64,000 nucleotides of DNA from Eggerthella sp. YY7918 (GTDB lineage: Bacteria > Actinomycetota > Coriobacteriia > Coriobacteriales > Eggerthellaceae), in NCBI RefSeq assembly GCF_000270285.1, contig NC_015738.1, positions 2,294,001 to 2,358,000 of the forward strand, in the 5' to 3' direction. The notes under the pieces are model-generated. The model made no database searches, was not told the origin of the DNA, and was given only the letters and a program-made list of their open reading frames with translations. Shown piece after piece: positions 41,614 to 51,506 of this stretch (position 1 is the first letter of the stretch; every line of letters starts with the position of its first letter). The translations under genes were made by a program, and so were the position numbers.

Positions 41614-43269
41614 TTACACCCACGACCACTGGTCGACGTTGTTCACGAGCGACCAGCCATGTCCGTGCGGATGCGGCTTCTGCTCAGCCACCTTCAGGTT
41701 CTCGCGCGCAAAGTACAAGTGGTCGACGTTTGCAAACCACACCCAGGGCGCGTCACCCTGCGGCGCAAAGCCCTGCTCGCCGTCCCACTGGGCCTTCTTC
41801 CAGAAGTCAAAAGAGTCCTCCACGCGCGGCTGAGCGAGCGCCTCGTCAAGGTAGGCATCCACTTTCGCGTTCTCATAGCAGGCGTAGTTGCCGGTACCCT
41901 TCGAGTAGAACAGGTTGTACGTCTCCACAGGAGCATTGGTGCCCCACCCCCACACGATAGGGTCAGTGTACTGGTGCGGATAGAGGTCGTCCCAGCTCGC
42001 ACCCTTGATACTCACCTCAATGCCGAGGTCCTTCATCTGGTTGGCAAACTCAGCAGCAATGGCTTGGCGCACGGAATCACCTGCGGAATAGTACAGATTG
42101 AGCGAGGCACGCACGCCGTCCTTCTCGCGCACGCCGTCGGCGCCGGGCGCCCAACCCGCGTCGTCGAGCAGCTTCTTCGCTTTCTCAACGTCGGTCGTGC
42201 ACTTCATGTCGGGCGAAGACCACGGCATGCCGTCACCCACGCTGTAGGCCACGGTACCATAGCCGTTCATCACGTTGTCGATCATCTTTTCGCGATCCAC
42301 GCCGTAGTTGATGGCTTGGCGCACGGCAAGGTCGCAGGTTACGTTGTTGCCGGTCTCATACGCCATGTCGCCCTGCTCCACCTTCGTGCCACCCGCGGGC
42401 ACGCACGGCAGCGAGATACCGCGCGAGTCCACCGACGCGCAGTTCAGCAGGTCGTAGCCCGCCGGCTGGTTGGCGGCGAAGGTTGCGGCCGTGTACGCCA
42501 CGTCCACCTGGCCGGACTGCGCCGCAGCGAGCGAAGCGTCTTCCTCCATGAACACCACCACAACGCGTTCCATCTTGGGTGCCTCGCCATAGTAGTCCGG
42601 GTTCGCCACGAGGATGGCCTGCTGGCCCTTATCCCACTGCTCCAGCTTGTAGCGGCCCGACCCGATGGGGTTGTTGCCGTAGTCCTCGCTGTACGCGTGC
42701 TCGGGCACAATGCCGATAACCGCCAGCGTGTACAGCAATGCGTTGAACGGCTTCTCCATATGGATTTCTACCGTTGCGTCATCAAGGGCGACGGCCTCTT
42801 TCACCATGGAGAGATCGCACTCGGACGCCTCGCCGTTGCGAATGCCGTTGATGGTGAAGGCCACATCGCGCGCTGTGAGCGGCTGGCCATCGGTGAATTT
42901 CACGTCGTCGCGAATGGCGAACGTCCAGGTCATGCCATCATCGGAGGCCTCGTAGGACGTGGCCAGATCGTTTTGGAAGTTAAGGTTGATATCAGTGGTG
43001 ATGAGTGTGGACTGGATGAGCGGCTCGTGCACGTGCTCGCCACAGCCCCACGACACAAACGGATCGAAGCCCGCGGCCGGCTCGGAGCCGGGTGTCATGG
43101 ACACGATCACCTGATTGGAGACAGGTGCACCGTCGGTCGTACCCGCGTCCGCCGCCGGCGCCTCCTCGGTGCCGCCGTTCGCGCATCCCGCCAGCAATCC
43201 ACCAAGCGAGAGCGTCGCCGCCCCCGCACCTGCCAACTTTGCGAATTGCCGCCGCGTCAATGATGTCAT
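41614..43269 (-). CDS. ABC transporter substrate-binding protein, family 5 (peptide/nickel type)
   Basis: A 551-residue binding protein with a Tat-like lipoprotein signal (TRRQFAKLAG, then LLAGCANGG). Family 5 features include WTFAIRDDVKFTDGQPLTARDVAFT, NPIGSGRYKLEQWDKG and RQAINYGVDREKMID. The C-terminus has a His-rich KPHPHGHGW segment, unusual and suggestive of metal binding. The ATG at 43269 has GGAGGG. It heads the operon of binding protein, two permeases and two ATPases. The cargo may be a peptide or nickel/metal-chelate; the His clusters in two subunits favour a metal. Confidence 0.88.
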   Translation of the reverse strand: MTSLTRRQFAKLAGAGAATLSLGGLLAGCANGGTEEAPAADAGTTDGAPVSNQVIVSMTPGSEPAAGFDPFVSWGCGEHVHEPLIQSTLITTDINLNFQNDLATSYEASDDGMTWTFAIRDDVKFTDGQPLTARDVAFTINGIRNGEASECDLSMVKEAVALDDATVEIHMEKPFNALLYTLAVIGIVPEHAYSEDYGNNPIGSGRYKLEQWDKGQQAILVANPDYYGEAPKMERVVVVFMEEDASLAAAQSGQVDVAYTAATFAANQPAGYDLLNCASVDSRGISLPCVPAGGTKVEQGDMAYETGNNVTCDLAVRQAINYGVDREKMIDNVMNGYGTVAYSVGDGMPWSSPDMKCTTDVEKAKKLLDDAGWAPGADGVREKDGVRASLNLYYSAGDSVRQAIAAEFANQMKDLGIEVSIKGASWDDLYPHQYTDPIVWGWGTNAPVETYNLFYSKGTGNYACYENAKVDAYLDEALAQPRVEDSFDFWKKAQWDGEQGFAPQGDAPWVWFANVDHLYFARENLKVAEQKPHPHGHGWSLVNNVDQWSWV

Positions 43270-43326
43270 GTGACCCTCCTGCCCGCTCACCGGCGATCCG
43301 GCGTGCGTGTTACGTTCCGAAATTGT

Positions 43327-43366
43327 GTAACACACCATAGCATGCCGAAGCACCCAATGGTGTTAC
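43327..43366. promoter_or_regulatory. spaced dyad upstream of the ABC operon, candidate operator
   Basis: GTAACACACCAT (43327-43338) and AATGGTGTTAC (43356-43366) form an interrupted inverted repeat with 17 bp between, 58 bp before the binding-protein start. Widely spaced half-sites of this sort are used by NikR-type regulators, but the half-site itself is not the E. coli GTATGA. Confidence 0.45.
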
Positions 43367-43544
43367 GAATTTAATTTCCGTAACTTTTTCAGGCGAGCGG
43401 CTCACTCACTTTTTGACAGGGATTTTGATAGGGGCACCGAAACCCGCGCAACAGCAATCGACACCGACCCAAACGATGGAAGCCTGCGTACAGCATACGG
43501 ACGAGCGTTTCACGTGAAACACCCGTCCACGCAGAATTCGGATA

Positions 43545-45692
<2,148 letters not shown>

Positions 45693-45717
45693 TCACCCGC
45701 TTTGCCCGTTCGGAAAG

Positions 45718-45740
45718 AAAGCCCCGGATTACGGGGCCTT
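45718..45740 (-). terminator. terminator of the HdeD-like gene
   Basis: GCCCCG (45721-45726) and CGGGGC (45732-45737) form a short GC stem with a 5-nt loop, followed on the minus strand by TTTCTTTC. It lies between the HdeD-like stop and the ligA start. Confidence 0.6.
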
Positions 45741-45823
45741 CGTTAGTTCGATTCTACCAAATTGTGTAAACCAAATGCGAACAACCTCCGGTTCTACTTG
45801 AGGTTGCATACATCGCGCACATC

Positions 45824-46351
45824 TCACACCATCATGGCTTTGCCCGCGTTCCAGCCGTACATAATCATCGACACGCCGCGCATAAGCACGAACAGCGAAA
45901 GGAAGATGCTGAACGAAGCTGGCGCAAAGAAAAACGTAAGACCGCACAGCGCGCTCACGATGCCGGAAAACAGCATCCAACCCCACAACGATGCGCCCGT
46001 CTTCCGGATACGAATGGCGCCGACAATTTCCACCACACCAAATACCAGGAAGAACGCGCCAATGACCCAAGGGATGACGGCGGCAAACGCGAGGGGATGA
46101 AGCAAAAACATGAGGCCGATCACGATATCAAGAATGGCGTAGACAAGCGCCCATCCCGACAGGTCCATGGCTTTGCGAAAACGCACGTAATTGATGATAT
46201 CGAAAATGCCCGACACAAGAAACGCCGCACCGGCAATAGCCGTGATGGTGACCAGCGTTAGACCCGGCGCCAGGATGAAGAAAAACGCGCACAGTACAAG
46301 CAAGACGCCTGCCACGATAAGTCCCCAGTCGTGCTTTTTGGTCATGTCCAT
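45824..46351 (-). CDS. HdeD-family (DUF308) membrane protein
   Basis: A 175-residue integral membrane protein with six predicted helices in three pairs, for example WGLIVAGVLLVLCAFFFILA and IPWVIGAFFLVFGVVEIVGA, each followed by a short basic loop. This matches the HdeD/DUF308 pattern, first linked to acid resistance in E. coli but of unclear biochemical role. The ATG at 46351 has AAGGAGCGA upstream. It precedes ligA on the same strand but is separated by a terminator. Confidence 0.85.
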   Translation of the reverse strand: MDMTKKHDWGLIVAGVLLVLCAFFFILAPGLTLVTITAIAGAAFLVSGIFDIINYVRFRKAMDLSGWALVYAILDIVIGLMFLLHPLAFAAVIPWVIGAFFLVFGVVEIVGAIRIRKTGASLWGWMLFSGIVSALCGLTFFFAPASFSIFLSLFVLMRGVSMIMYGWNAGKAMMV

Positions 46352-46554
46352 GTTGCTCGCTCCTTACATTTCGTACGATCTGACGATTGTACCGCCGGAC
46401 AACTCGCGTCCACAGGTGAATTATGTGCCGTTTACGCACTGTAACGACGTTTCGTGCCAAATCACGCCGCACGTTGCCACAATGCGGGTCGCACGCTTTC
46501 CCGATACGCGGTAGAATGCGAACACATGCGCATCGCGACTGAGAAGAGGCACGT

Positions 46555-47442
46555 ATGCAAGATGTTCGGGAATATAGCAGCGACGAGCTTGTCGCACTTC
46601 TTCCATTGCCGACCAACGACGCGAACAAGTACACGCGCGGAGTGCTTGCCGCCGTGGTGGGAAGCGAACGCTATCCGGGAGCGGCCTGTCTCGCAGCCTA
46701 CGCGAGCCAACGCATGGGCGCCGGCTACACCGAGGTGTTCACCCATCCGTCCGCCGTCGACCTTGTGCGTGGTTTTCGCCCTTCGCTTGTGGTGCGGCCG
46801 CGCACCGCTCTGCCTGTGAACCTTCCTGCCGCGTTGCCCGGCAAACCGCGCGCCTACCTGGTAGGTTGTGGATTTGACGCAGAAGACGACGAATCTACCC
46901 GGCTGGTATATACCGTGCTGAAGCGGGCAGATGCCCCGGTTATCATAGACGGCAGCGGTCTTGATGCGCTTGCCACTCCCAAGGGCCGCCGCCTTCTGAA
47001 GCGGCGCTTCTTGAATGGTCTCTCCACCGTTATCACCCCGCACGCAGGCGAAGCCGCTCGTCTCGCGCAGCCCCTCAATCTGCCCACAGACGATCCGGGT
47101 CAACTTGCGCGCTCGCTCTCGCTCGCTTTAGGCGTCATTGCGGTGGTGAAGGGACCGGTCACGTTTATCTCCGACGGCGAACAGACGGTACGCATGGCCC
47201 ACGGCACGCCGGCACTTGCAAAAGCGGGAACAGGTGACGTACTGGCCGGCATGATAGGCGCACTTTTGGCGCAGGGGCTTGATGCGCTCGATGCCGCCGC
47301 ACTCGGCTCCGAGCTCCATGCGCGTGCAGGTCTGGCCGCAGCGGCGCGGTGGTCGATCATCGCGACGACGGCAGAAGATGTTGTCGACTGCATTCCGGCC
47401 GCCCTGGCCGAACTGACGCTTTCTCCCACACAGGAGGCCTAA
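46555..47442 (+). CDS. nnrD: ADP-dependent NAD(P)H-hydrate dehydratase
   Basis: A 295-residue ribokinase-fold repair enzyme that uses ADP to turn damaged NAD(P)H hydrate back to NAD(P)H. Seen: GVLAAVVGSERYPGAACLAA near the start, VIIDGSGLDAL, TVITPHAGEAARL, VVKGPVTFISDG and KAGTGDVLAGMIGALLAQG with the catalytic Asp. The epimerase half (YjeF N-domain) found in fused versions is absent. The ATG at 46555 has AAGAGGC. It converges with the L,D-transpeptidase gene, 29 bp apart. Confidence 0.94.
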   Translation: MQDVREYSSDELVALLPLPTNDANKYTRGVLAAVVGSERYPGAACLAAYASQRMGAGYTEVFTHPSAVDLVRGFRPSLVVRPRTALPVNLPAALPGKPRAYLVGCGFDAEDDESTRLVYTVLKRADAPVIIDGSGLDALATPKGRRLLKRRFLNGLSTVITPHAGEAARLAQPLNLPTDDPGQLARSLSLALGVIAVVKGPVTFISDGEQTVRMAHGTPALAKAGTGDVLAGMIGALLAQGLDALDAAALGSELHARAGLAAAARWSIIATTAEDVVDCIPAALAELTLSPTQEA

Positions 47443-47471
47443 AGGGCGCGCAAGCTGCGTACGCGTGAATC

Positions 47472-49091
47472 CTACCAGTGGCTCACCACGACATCTCCTA
47501 CCTGGATAAGGTCGTAGAGCTGCGCCGATTTGTCGACGGGTAGATTCACGCATCCATGGCTGCCATAGCCTGTTGTGTACCGCGAGCCGCCAAACGCCGA
47601 CTGCCAGTCGGCATCGTGAAATCCGATGGCATTTCCCACGAACGGCATCCATGTCTGCACTTCTGTCTTGTATTCCGGCTCGCCTGTTTCGGGCTTCATT
47701 TCGCCAATGAGCTTCGAAGGGCTTTCCTTGTTGTTGATCACGTACACACCTTCAGGGGTATCGTGTTCGCCATCGGGCGTTCCTGTTACCACGTCCGACT
47801 CCCACACAAGCGCGCCGCTCTCATCGTAGAAACGAGCATGCTGCTCTGTTAGATCGACGTCGATGTAGCGGGGTCCCCAATCGCGACCATGCAATCCGTT
47901 GTACGCACCCGCCTCCTGTTCGCAGGGGATGGCGACATCTCCCGTTTGATCGGCCGCGATGCCATCGAGCACCGTCTGTTTGAGCGCATCCTTGTCGACG
48001 ATCCAACCATATACGCCACCCGAAACGTTAATTTCTTTGCCGCCAGCTCTCGTGTAGGAGCGCCGCGCCTGATAGGTATTGCATTCTGAGGCAATCTCTT
48101 GCACCCAGCCCGCTATCGCCTCTTCATCAAGCGCAATGGTCACATCATCGCGCAAGCGCACCCAGCCAGATATCAGATCTGCGTTTACCTGGCTTACCGT
48201 TGCATCGGCCAACTTGAGAGCAAAATTAGCTTCGAGCTGGTCGTTTGCGTCGGCTTCTGCCTGAATAAGACGCGGATCGTCAGCGAACAAGGTGGGCTTT
48301 TGCAGCGCATCTTCGGTCAGCACAAGCGTTGGCTGCAAGTCGGCCACCGCCGCATCCACAGACGCCACCACTTTATCAACATCGAGCGCTTCACCCTCGG
48401 CCTCGGTGCGCACCACAAACCGATCGTTTGCATCGTCGTAATCAAGGCCGGCGTTTTTGGGAGCCGCGGCGTTCTCGTTAAAGGCTTCAACCGCTTTGCG
48501 CACGCTTTCGTCCACTTTGCCATTCGAAGTCGCAAACTTGTCGCTTTCATTGCGAGATTTGAATATTTCAACAGGCCAAGCCCAAGGGTTTGCATCCTTG
48601 TGCATGGCATCCGTCACGCTTTTGGCGTCGATGCCCAATCCCACATCGGAAGATGCCAACGTAAGCGAAAAGCCCAGACCGCTCACGCCAAGGGAATATT
48701 CACGGGCAACGTCGACAAGAATATCCTGCACCTCGGAGGACGTTTTAAGAGAGACGTCTTCCCCCATAACCGTGGTATTCGGCATAAAGCGATCCGAGAA
48801 AATGAACACTCCCGTCAGATAGATCCCCAAGACTACCGCGAAAAGTACGCCGGCGAAGATGAGCGCCGTCTTTCGATTGGATTTTGGCTTTTTGGGCACA
48901 CGACCCCTTTGGGGTCCGCTCGTATGTTTCGCCGCAGGCACGAAGGGCGCGTATGCTTCGGGTGCGTCTTCAGAAGGCCGCGACGCGCCTGATGGGTGCG
49001 CAGCAGGATCTATGGACGGCAGAGATATCGTACGCTCAGCAGGCGCTGGCCGCCGACTGGGGTTGCTGTTGATGGGGTTTTCTGACGTCAT
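47472..49091 (-). CDS. L,D-transpeptidase (YkuD) with peptidoglycan-binding domain
   Basis: A 539-residue cell-wall enzyme that makes 3-3 cross-links or attaches proteins. A Pro/Ser-rich cytoplasmic leader (1-72) precedes one TM (ALIFAGVLFAVVLGIYLTG, about 76-95). Residues about 100-400 hold a PG_binding_4-like (VanW-neighbour) repeat region as in actinobacterial Ldts. The C-terminal YkuD domain has RYIDVDLTEQHARFYDESG, a TPEGVY segment and the catalytic Cys in YGSHGCVNLP. The ATG at 49091 has GAGGAG upstream and a promoter candidate follows at about 40-68 bp. Confidence 0.93.
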   Translation of the reverse strand: MTSENPINSNPSRRPAPAERTISLPSIDPAAHPSGASRPSEDAPEAYAPFVPAAKHTSGPQRGRVPKKPKSNRKTALIFAGVLFAVVLGIYLTGVFIFSDRFMPNTTVMGEDVSLKTSSEVQDILVDVAREYSLGVSGLGFSLTLASSDVGLGIDAKSVTDAMHKDANPWAWPVEIFKSRNESDKFATSNGKVDESVRKAVEAFNENAAAPKNAGLDYDDANDRFVVRTEAEGEALDVDKVVASVDAAVADLQPTLVLTEDALQKPTLFADDPRLIQAEADANDQLEANFALKLADATVSQVNADLISGWVRLRDDVTIALDEEAIAGWVQEIASECNTYQARRSYTRAGGKEINVSGGVYGWIVDKDALKQTVLDGIAADQTGDVAIPCEQEAGAYNGLHGRDWGPRYIDVDLTEQHARFYDESGALVWESDVVTGTPDGEHDTPEGVYVINNKESPSKLIGEMKPETGEPEYKTEVQTWMPFVGNAIGFHDADWQSAFGGSRYTTGYGSHGCVNLPVDKSAQLYDLIQVGDVVVSHW

Positions 49092-49130
49092 GCACTGTCT
49101 CCTCGCCTTTGTACGCGATTGTCCTCCTTC

Positions 49131-49159
49131 AACTTATCGTGTCTGGCGCATAAGTTCAA
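49131..49159 (-). promoter_or_regulatory. candidate promoter of the L,D-transpeptidase gene
   Basis: On the minus strand TTGAAC (49159-49154) and TAAGTT (49136-49131) are 17 bp apart, 40 bp before the start codon. A run of 11 C (49191-49201) lies about 30 bp upstream of the -35. Confidence 0.5.
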
Positions 49160-49241
49160 TGGATTCACGCTATATCCGCGATGAACGGTGCCCCCCCCCC
49201 CAGCGGTCCCTAGCGGCCTTTTCCACAGAGGGCTTGAACGC

Positions 49242-49278
49242 CACCGGCTCCTTCGCACTTCTTGCAAAGGAGCCGGTG
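49242..49278 (-). terminator. stem-loop after the acyl-CoA dehydrogenase gene
   Basis: CACCGGCTCCTT (49242-49253) pairs perfectly with AAGGAGCCGGTG (49267-49278), 21 bp after the dehydrogenase stop. No U-tract follows on the minus strand, so termination may depend on other signals. Confidence 0.6.
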
Positions 49279-49298
49279 ACACGAGATATTCAAGCGGT

Positions 49299-50465
49299 TT
49301 AGTTTTGCGGAGCGTACTTTTTCACAAGCTGACGCCCGGCGATATAGTCCATGACCTCGGTCGTGCCGCCAGCCATTTCGTAGCCGCGAAGGTCCTGCCA
49401 GATGCGCGCCACGCGAAGATCCTTCGTATATCCGATTGCGCCGTAGATGGCCAGCGCATGGTCGGCAACCTTGGTGAGATTTTGGCACGCGTAGCTCTTG
49501 AGAAGCGCGGACTCAAGGCGGGTGGACTCGCCGCGATCAAGCATGTCAACCACCTGATACAGACGCATGCGAACGTTTTGCAGAATGTTCTCCATGGCGA
49601 CCAGATGATCGCGAATAGCCGCGATACGCCCGATAGGCTTCTGGAAGCAGATGCGCTCAGAGCAGTAGGCACCGGCATCGTTCATGACAGCCTGCGCCTG
49701 ACCGAGCGCCTGCGCCACAACCAAGCAGCGTTCGTACTCAAGCTTCTTCATGAGCAGCTTCCAGCCCATGCCCTGCTCGCCGATGCGCATATCTTCCGTA
49801 AGGACGACGTTGTCGAAGAAGCAGTCGACGAACGGAATGGTCTGCTGACCTACCTTGTCCAGCTGATCGACCGTGTAGCCCTCGATGCCGTTGGGAACGA
49901 GCCACAGCGAGTACTGGTCGTTCTCATACGCGGGGCTCTCGTCCTTGGCGATGACAACCGTATAGAGAGACAACCCCGACAGCGTCGCCCAGGTTTTCTG
50001 GCCGTTGAGAAGATAGGTGCCATCGGGCTGCTTGACGGTGATGCAGGTCATGGCGTTATTGTCAGAACCGGCGCCCGGTTCTGAGATGGCCGTGGAGGCC
50101 ACGCACGTGCTCTCGATGTTCTCGATCGCATGCATGATGAGCTCTTGCTGAGCCTTGCTACCGAAATCGATGACGTCGGTGATAGAGTTCGTGTCCGTGG
50201 TGAACGGCAGCGCGGTGCCGGTGAATTCGTGCAGCTTCTCGGTAAGAATGATCTGCGTGAGCTTGCTACAGGGGATACCGCCCACTTCCTCGGGCAGCCC
50301 CAGGTGCATAAAACCGGCCTCGCGATAGGCCATAGCCGCCTCGAGACTGATGTGGTGGTCCACCTCGTACGCCCGCTTCACCGCCTCATCGGTGAAGTAG
50401 CGCTCAGCGTATTCGCGAGCGCTTTCAATGAAAAGCTCCTGCTCATCGGTAAGTGTGAAATCCAT
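49299..50465 (-). CDS. acyl-CoA dehydrogenase, CaiA-like
   Basis: A 388-residue flavoprotein. It begins MDFTLTDEQELFIESAREY, very close to the CaiA N-terminus, and has the ACAD signatures STAISEPGAGSDNNAMT and the C-terminal ALAIYGAIGYTKDLRVARIW. Near the end the usual EGT motif with the base Glu is replaced by MAGGTTEVMDYIAGRQLVKK, as in E. coli crotonobetainyl-CoA reductase CaiA (GGSDE). It is therefore likely a reductase of an enoyl-CoA in anaerobic respiration rather than a beta-oxidation enzyme. The ATG at 50465 has AAGGGGG; the longer frame is not supported. A TATACT -10 candidate is at 50567-50572 (minus strand). It needs an electron-transfer flavoprotein, not seen here. Confidence 0.88.
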   Translation of the reverse strand: MDFTLTDEQELFIESAREYAERYFTDEAVKRAYEVDHHISLEAAMAYREAGFMHLGLPEEVGGIPCSKLTQIILTEKLHEFTGTALPFTTDTNSITDVIDFGSKAQQELIMHAIENIESTCVASTAISEPGAGSDNNAMTCITVKQPDGTYLLNGQKTWATLSGLSLYTVVIAKDESPAYENDQYSLWLVPNGIEGYTVDQLDKVGQQTIPFVDCFFDNVVLTEDMRIGEQGMGWKLLMKKLEYERCLVVAQALGQAQAVMNDAGAYCSERICFQKPIGRIAAIRDHLVAMENILQNVRMRLYQVVDMLDRGESTRLESALLKSYACQNLTKVADHALAIYGAIGYTKDLRVARIWQDLRGYEMAGGTTEVMDYIAGRQLVKKYAPQN

Positions 50466-50711
50466 GGGAATCCCCCTTCGGATCGTCGCGTCGAATTCTC
50501 GTTCGAATCGCCAAGGTCTCGCCTCTGGATTTCCGCGGAATTCAGAAGAGTCCCTCGCCAAGGCTTAGTATAGGACGCATCCATCCCGACGTATCATTCA
50601 AGTTTTCATAGTTTTGAGCCCATTCCATCGATTGCGTGAATGGAACTGCCGAAAATACCGATTGAAATGCAGAAATCACGTTTTAGGGAGAGGGCTGAGC
50701 CGTTCAAAAAC

Positions 50712-51317
50712 TTAGGTTGGAAGAGGGGTATCCATTTCGTCGAGCATTTTGCGGGCTTCTTTGAATTGCTTTGCCAGTTCCTCCATGGGGTTTACGCGCT
50801 CCTCGGCGGCGCGCACGGAGTCTTCCGTAATGGCCATAGCACAGGCCACAGCATCGGTGTGGGTAAACGACAGCGAAAGCGGCAGCTCGCGTACACCCTG
50901 TTCGTCGGCAATTTCTTTCGCCCGACCGGATAGCTTCACGTACGGACGGCCCTTTGCGTTGCGGCACACCTCGATGTCGCGCACACCGATGCCGCGCGAG
51001 AATCCAGTACCGAGCGCCTTCACCACGGCTTCTTTAGCCGCGAAGCGTGTAGCGTAGTGCACTTCGGGGTTTGCCATCGCGTCGCAGTAGGCGCGCTCAT
51101 CCTCCGAGAACACGCGCTCGCGGAAGCTCGGCGTGCGCCCCAAAATGCGCTTCATCCGCGCGATTTCCACGATGTCCACCCCCAGGCCCACCTGCCCGTC
51201 GATCGCTTCGAACGCCGCAGATGCAGGCACTTGCGCACTGTCGCGCTGCACGGGATCCTTCGACTCCGCGCCTTCGGCGCTACGCTCAGGATGACAAGCT
51301 GCTTCTTTCTCACTCAC
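50712..51317 (-). CDS. acpS: holo-[acyl-carrier-protein] synthase AcpS with repeat-derived N-terminal extension
   Basis: AcpS moves phosphopantetheine from CoA to acyl carrier protein. The core GLGVDIVEIARMKRIL (Mg-binding Asp) and RFAAKEAVVKALGTGF (Glu/Lys motif) are clear. The start is uncertain: the GTG at 51317 has GGGGGA at fair spacing and gives a 42-residue leader encoded across an interspersed palindrome (HPERSAEGAESKDP), while the GTG at 51191 begins at the conserved core but has only a weak site. I list the longer form. About 35 helical, charged residues are added at the C-terminus. The gene is preceded by the hairpin repeat copy B. Confidence 0.85.
   Translation of the reverse strand: MSEKEAACHPERSAEGAESKDPVQRDSAQVPASAAFEAIDGQVGLGVDIVEIARMKRILGRTPSFRERVFSEDERAYCDAMANPEVHYATRFAAKEAVVKALGTGFSRGIGVRDIEVCRNAKGRPYVKLSGRAKEIADEQGVRELPLSLSFTHTDAVACAMAITEDSVRAAEERVNPMEELAKQFKEARKMLDEMDTPLPT
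51253..51295. repeat. palindromic interspersed repeat in the acpS 5' region
   Basis: Reading GGATCCTTCGACTCCGCGCC followed by TTCGGCGCTACGCTCAGGAT plus GAC, this is the well-known bacterial palindrome class whose translation gives the HPERSAEGAESKDP peptide string. It is in frame with acpS if the 51317 start is used. Confidence 0.7.
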
Positions 51318-51402
51318 ACCAATCCCCCACTCACGTAAACAAAAAGAGTTTAAAGACTCAGATTCCAACCTGGCCATGACGAATGCAAACAGCAACCTTG
51401 GA

Positions 51403-51491
51403 GCGGAAAGGGCCGGGTGGCGTCCACCAAGCGAGTTCCGCAGCGCAGCGAGGACTGTCTGAGCGACTGGACGCCACCCGGCCCTTTCCGC
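51403..51491 (+). repeat. hairpin repeat copy B, between acpS and glmS
   Basis: A perfect 23-bp stem (51403-51425 with 51469-51491) around a 43-nt loop that starts ACCAAGCGAGTTCCGCAGCG and ends TGAGCGACT. AGCAACCTTGGAGC (51391-51404) precedes it as in copy A. The stem sequence is unrelated to copy A. It lies 16 bp after the glmS stop and could also act as the glmS terminator. Confidence 0.85.
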
Positions 51492-51506
51492 GGTCTTCCA
51501 AGTCCG

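Noticed and set aside
41204-41629. A 141-codon open frame (minus strand) through the repeat region
   Set aside because: It is made of the direct repeats read in one frame, has no ribosome site or domain motif, and the repeat/hairpin explanation covers it fully.
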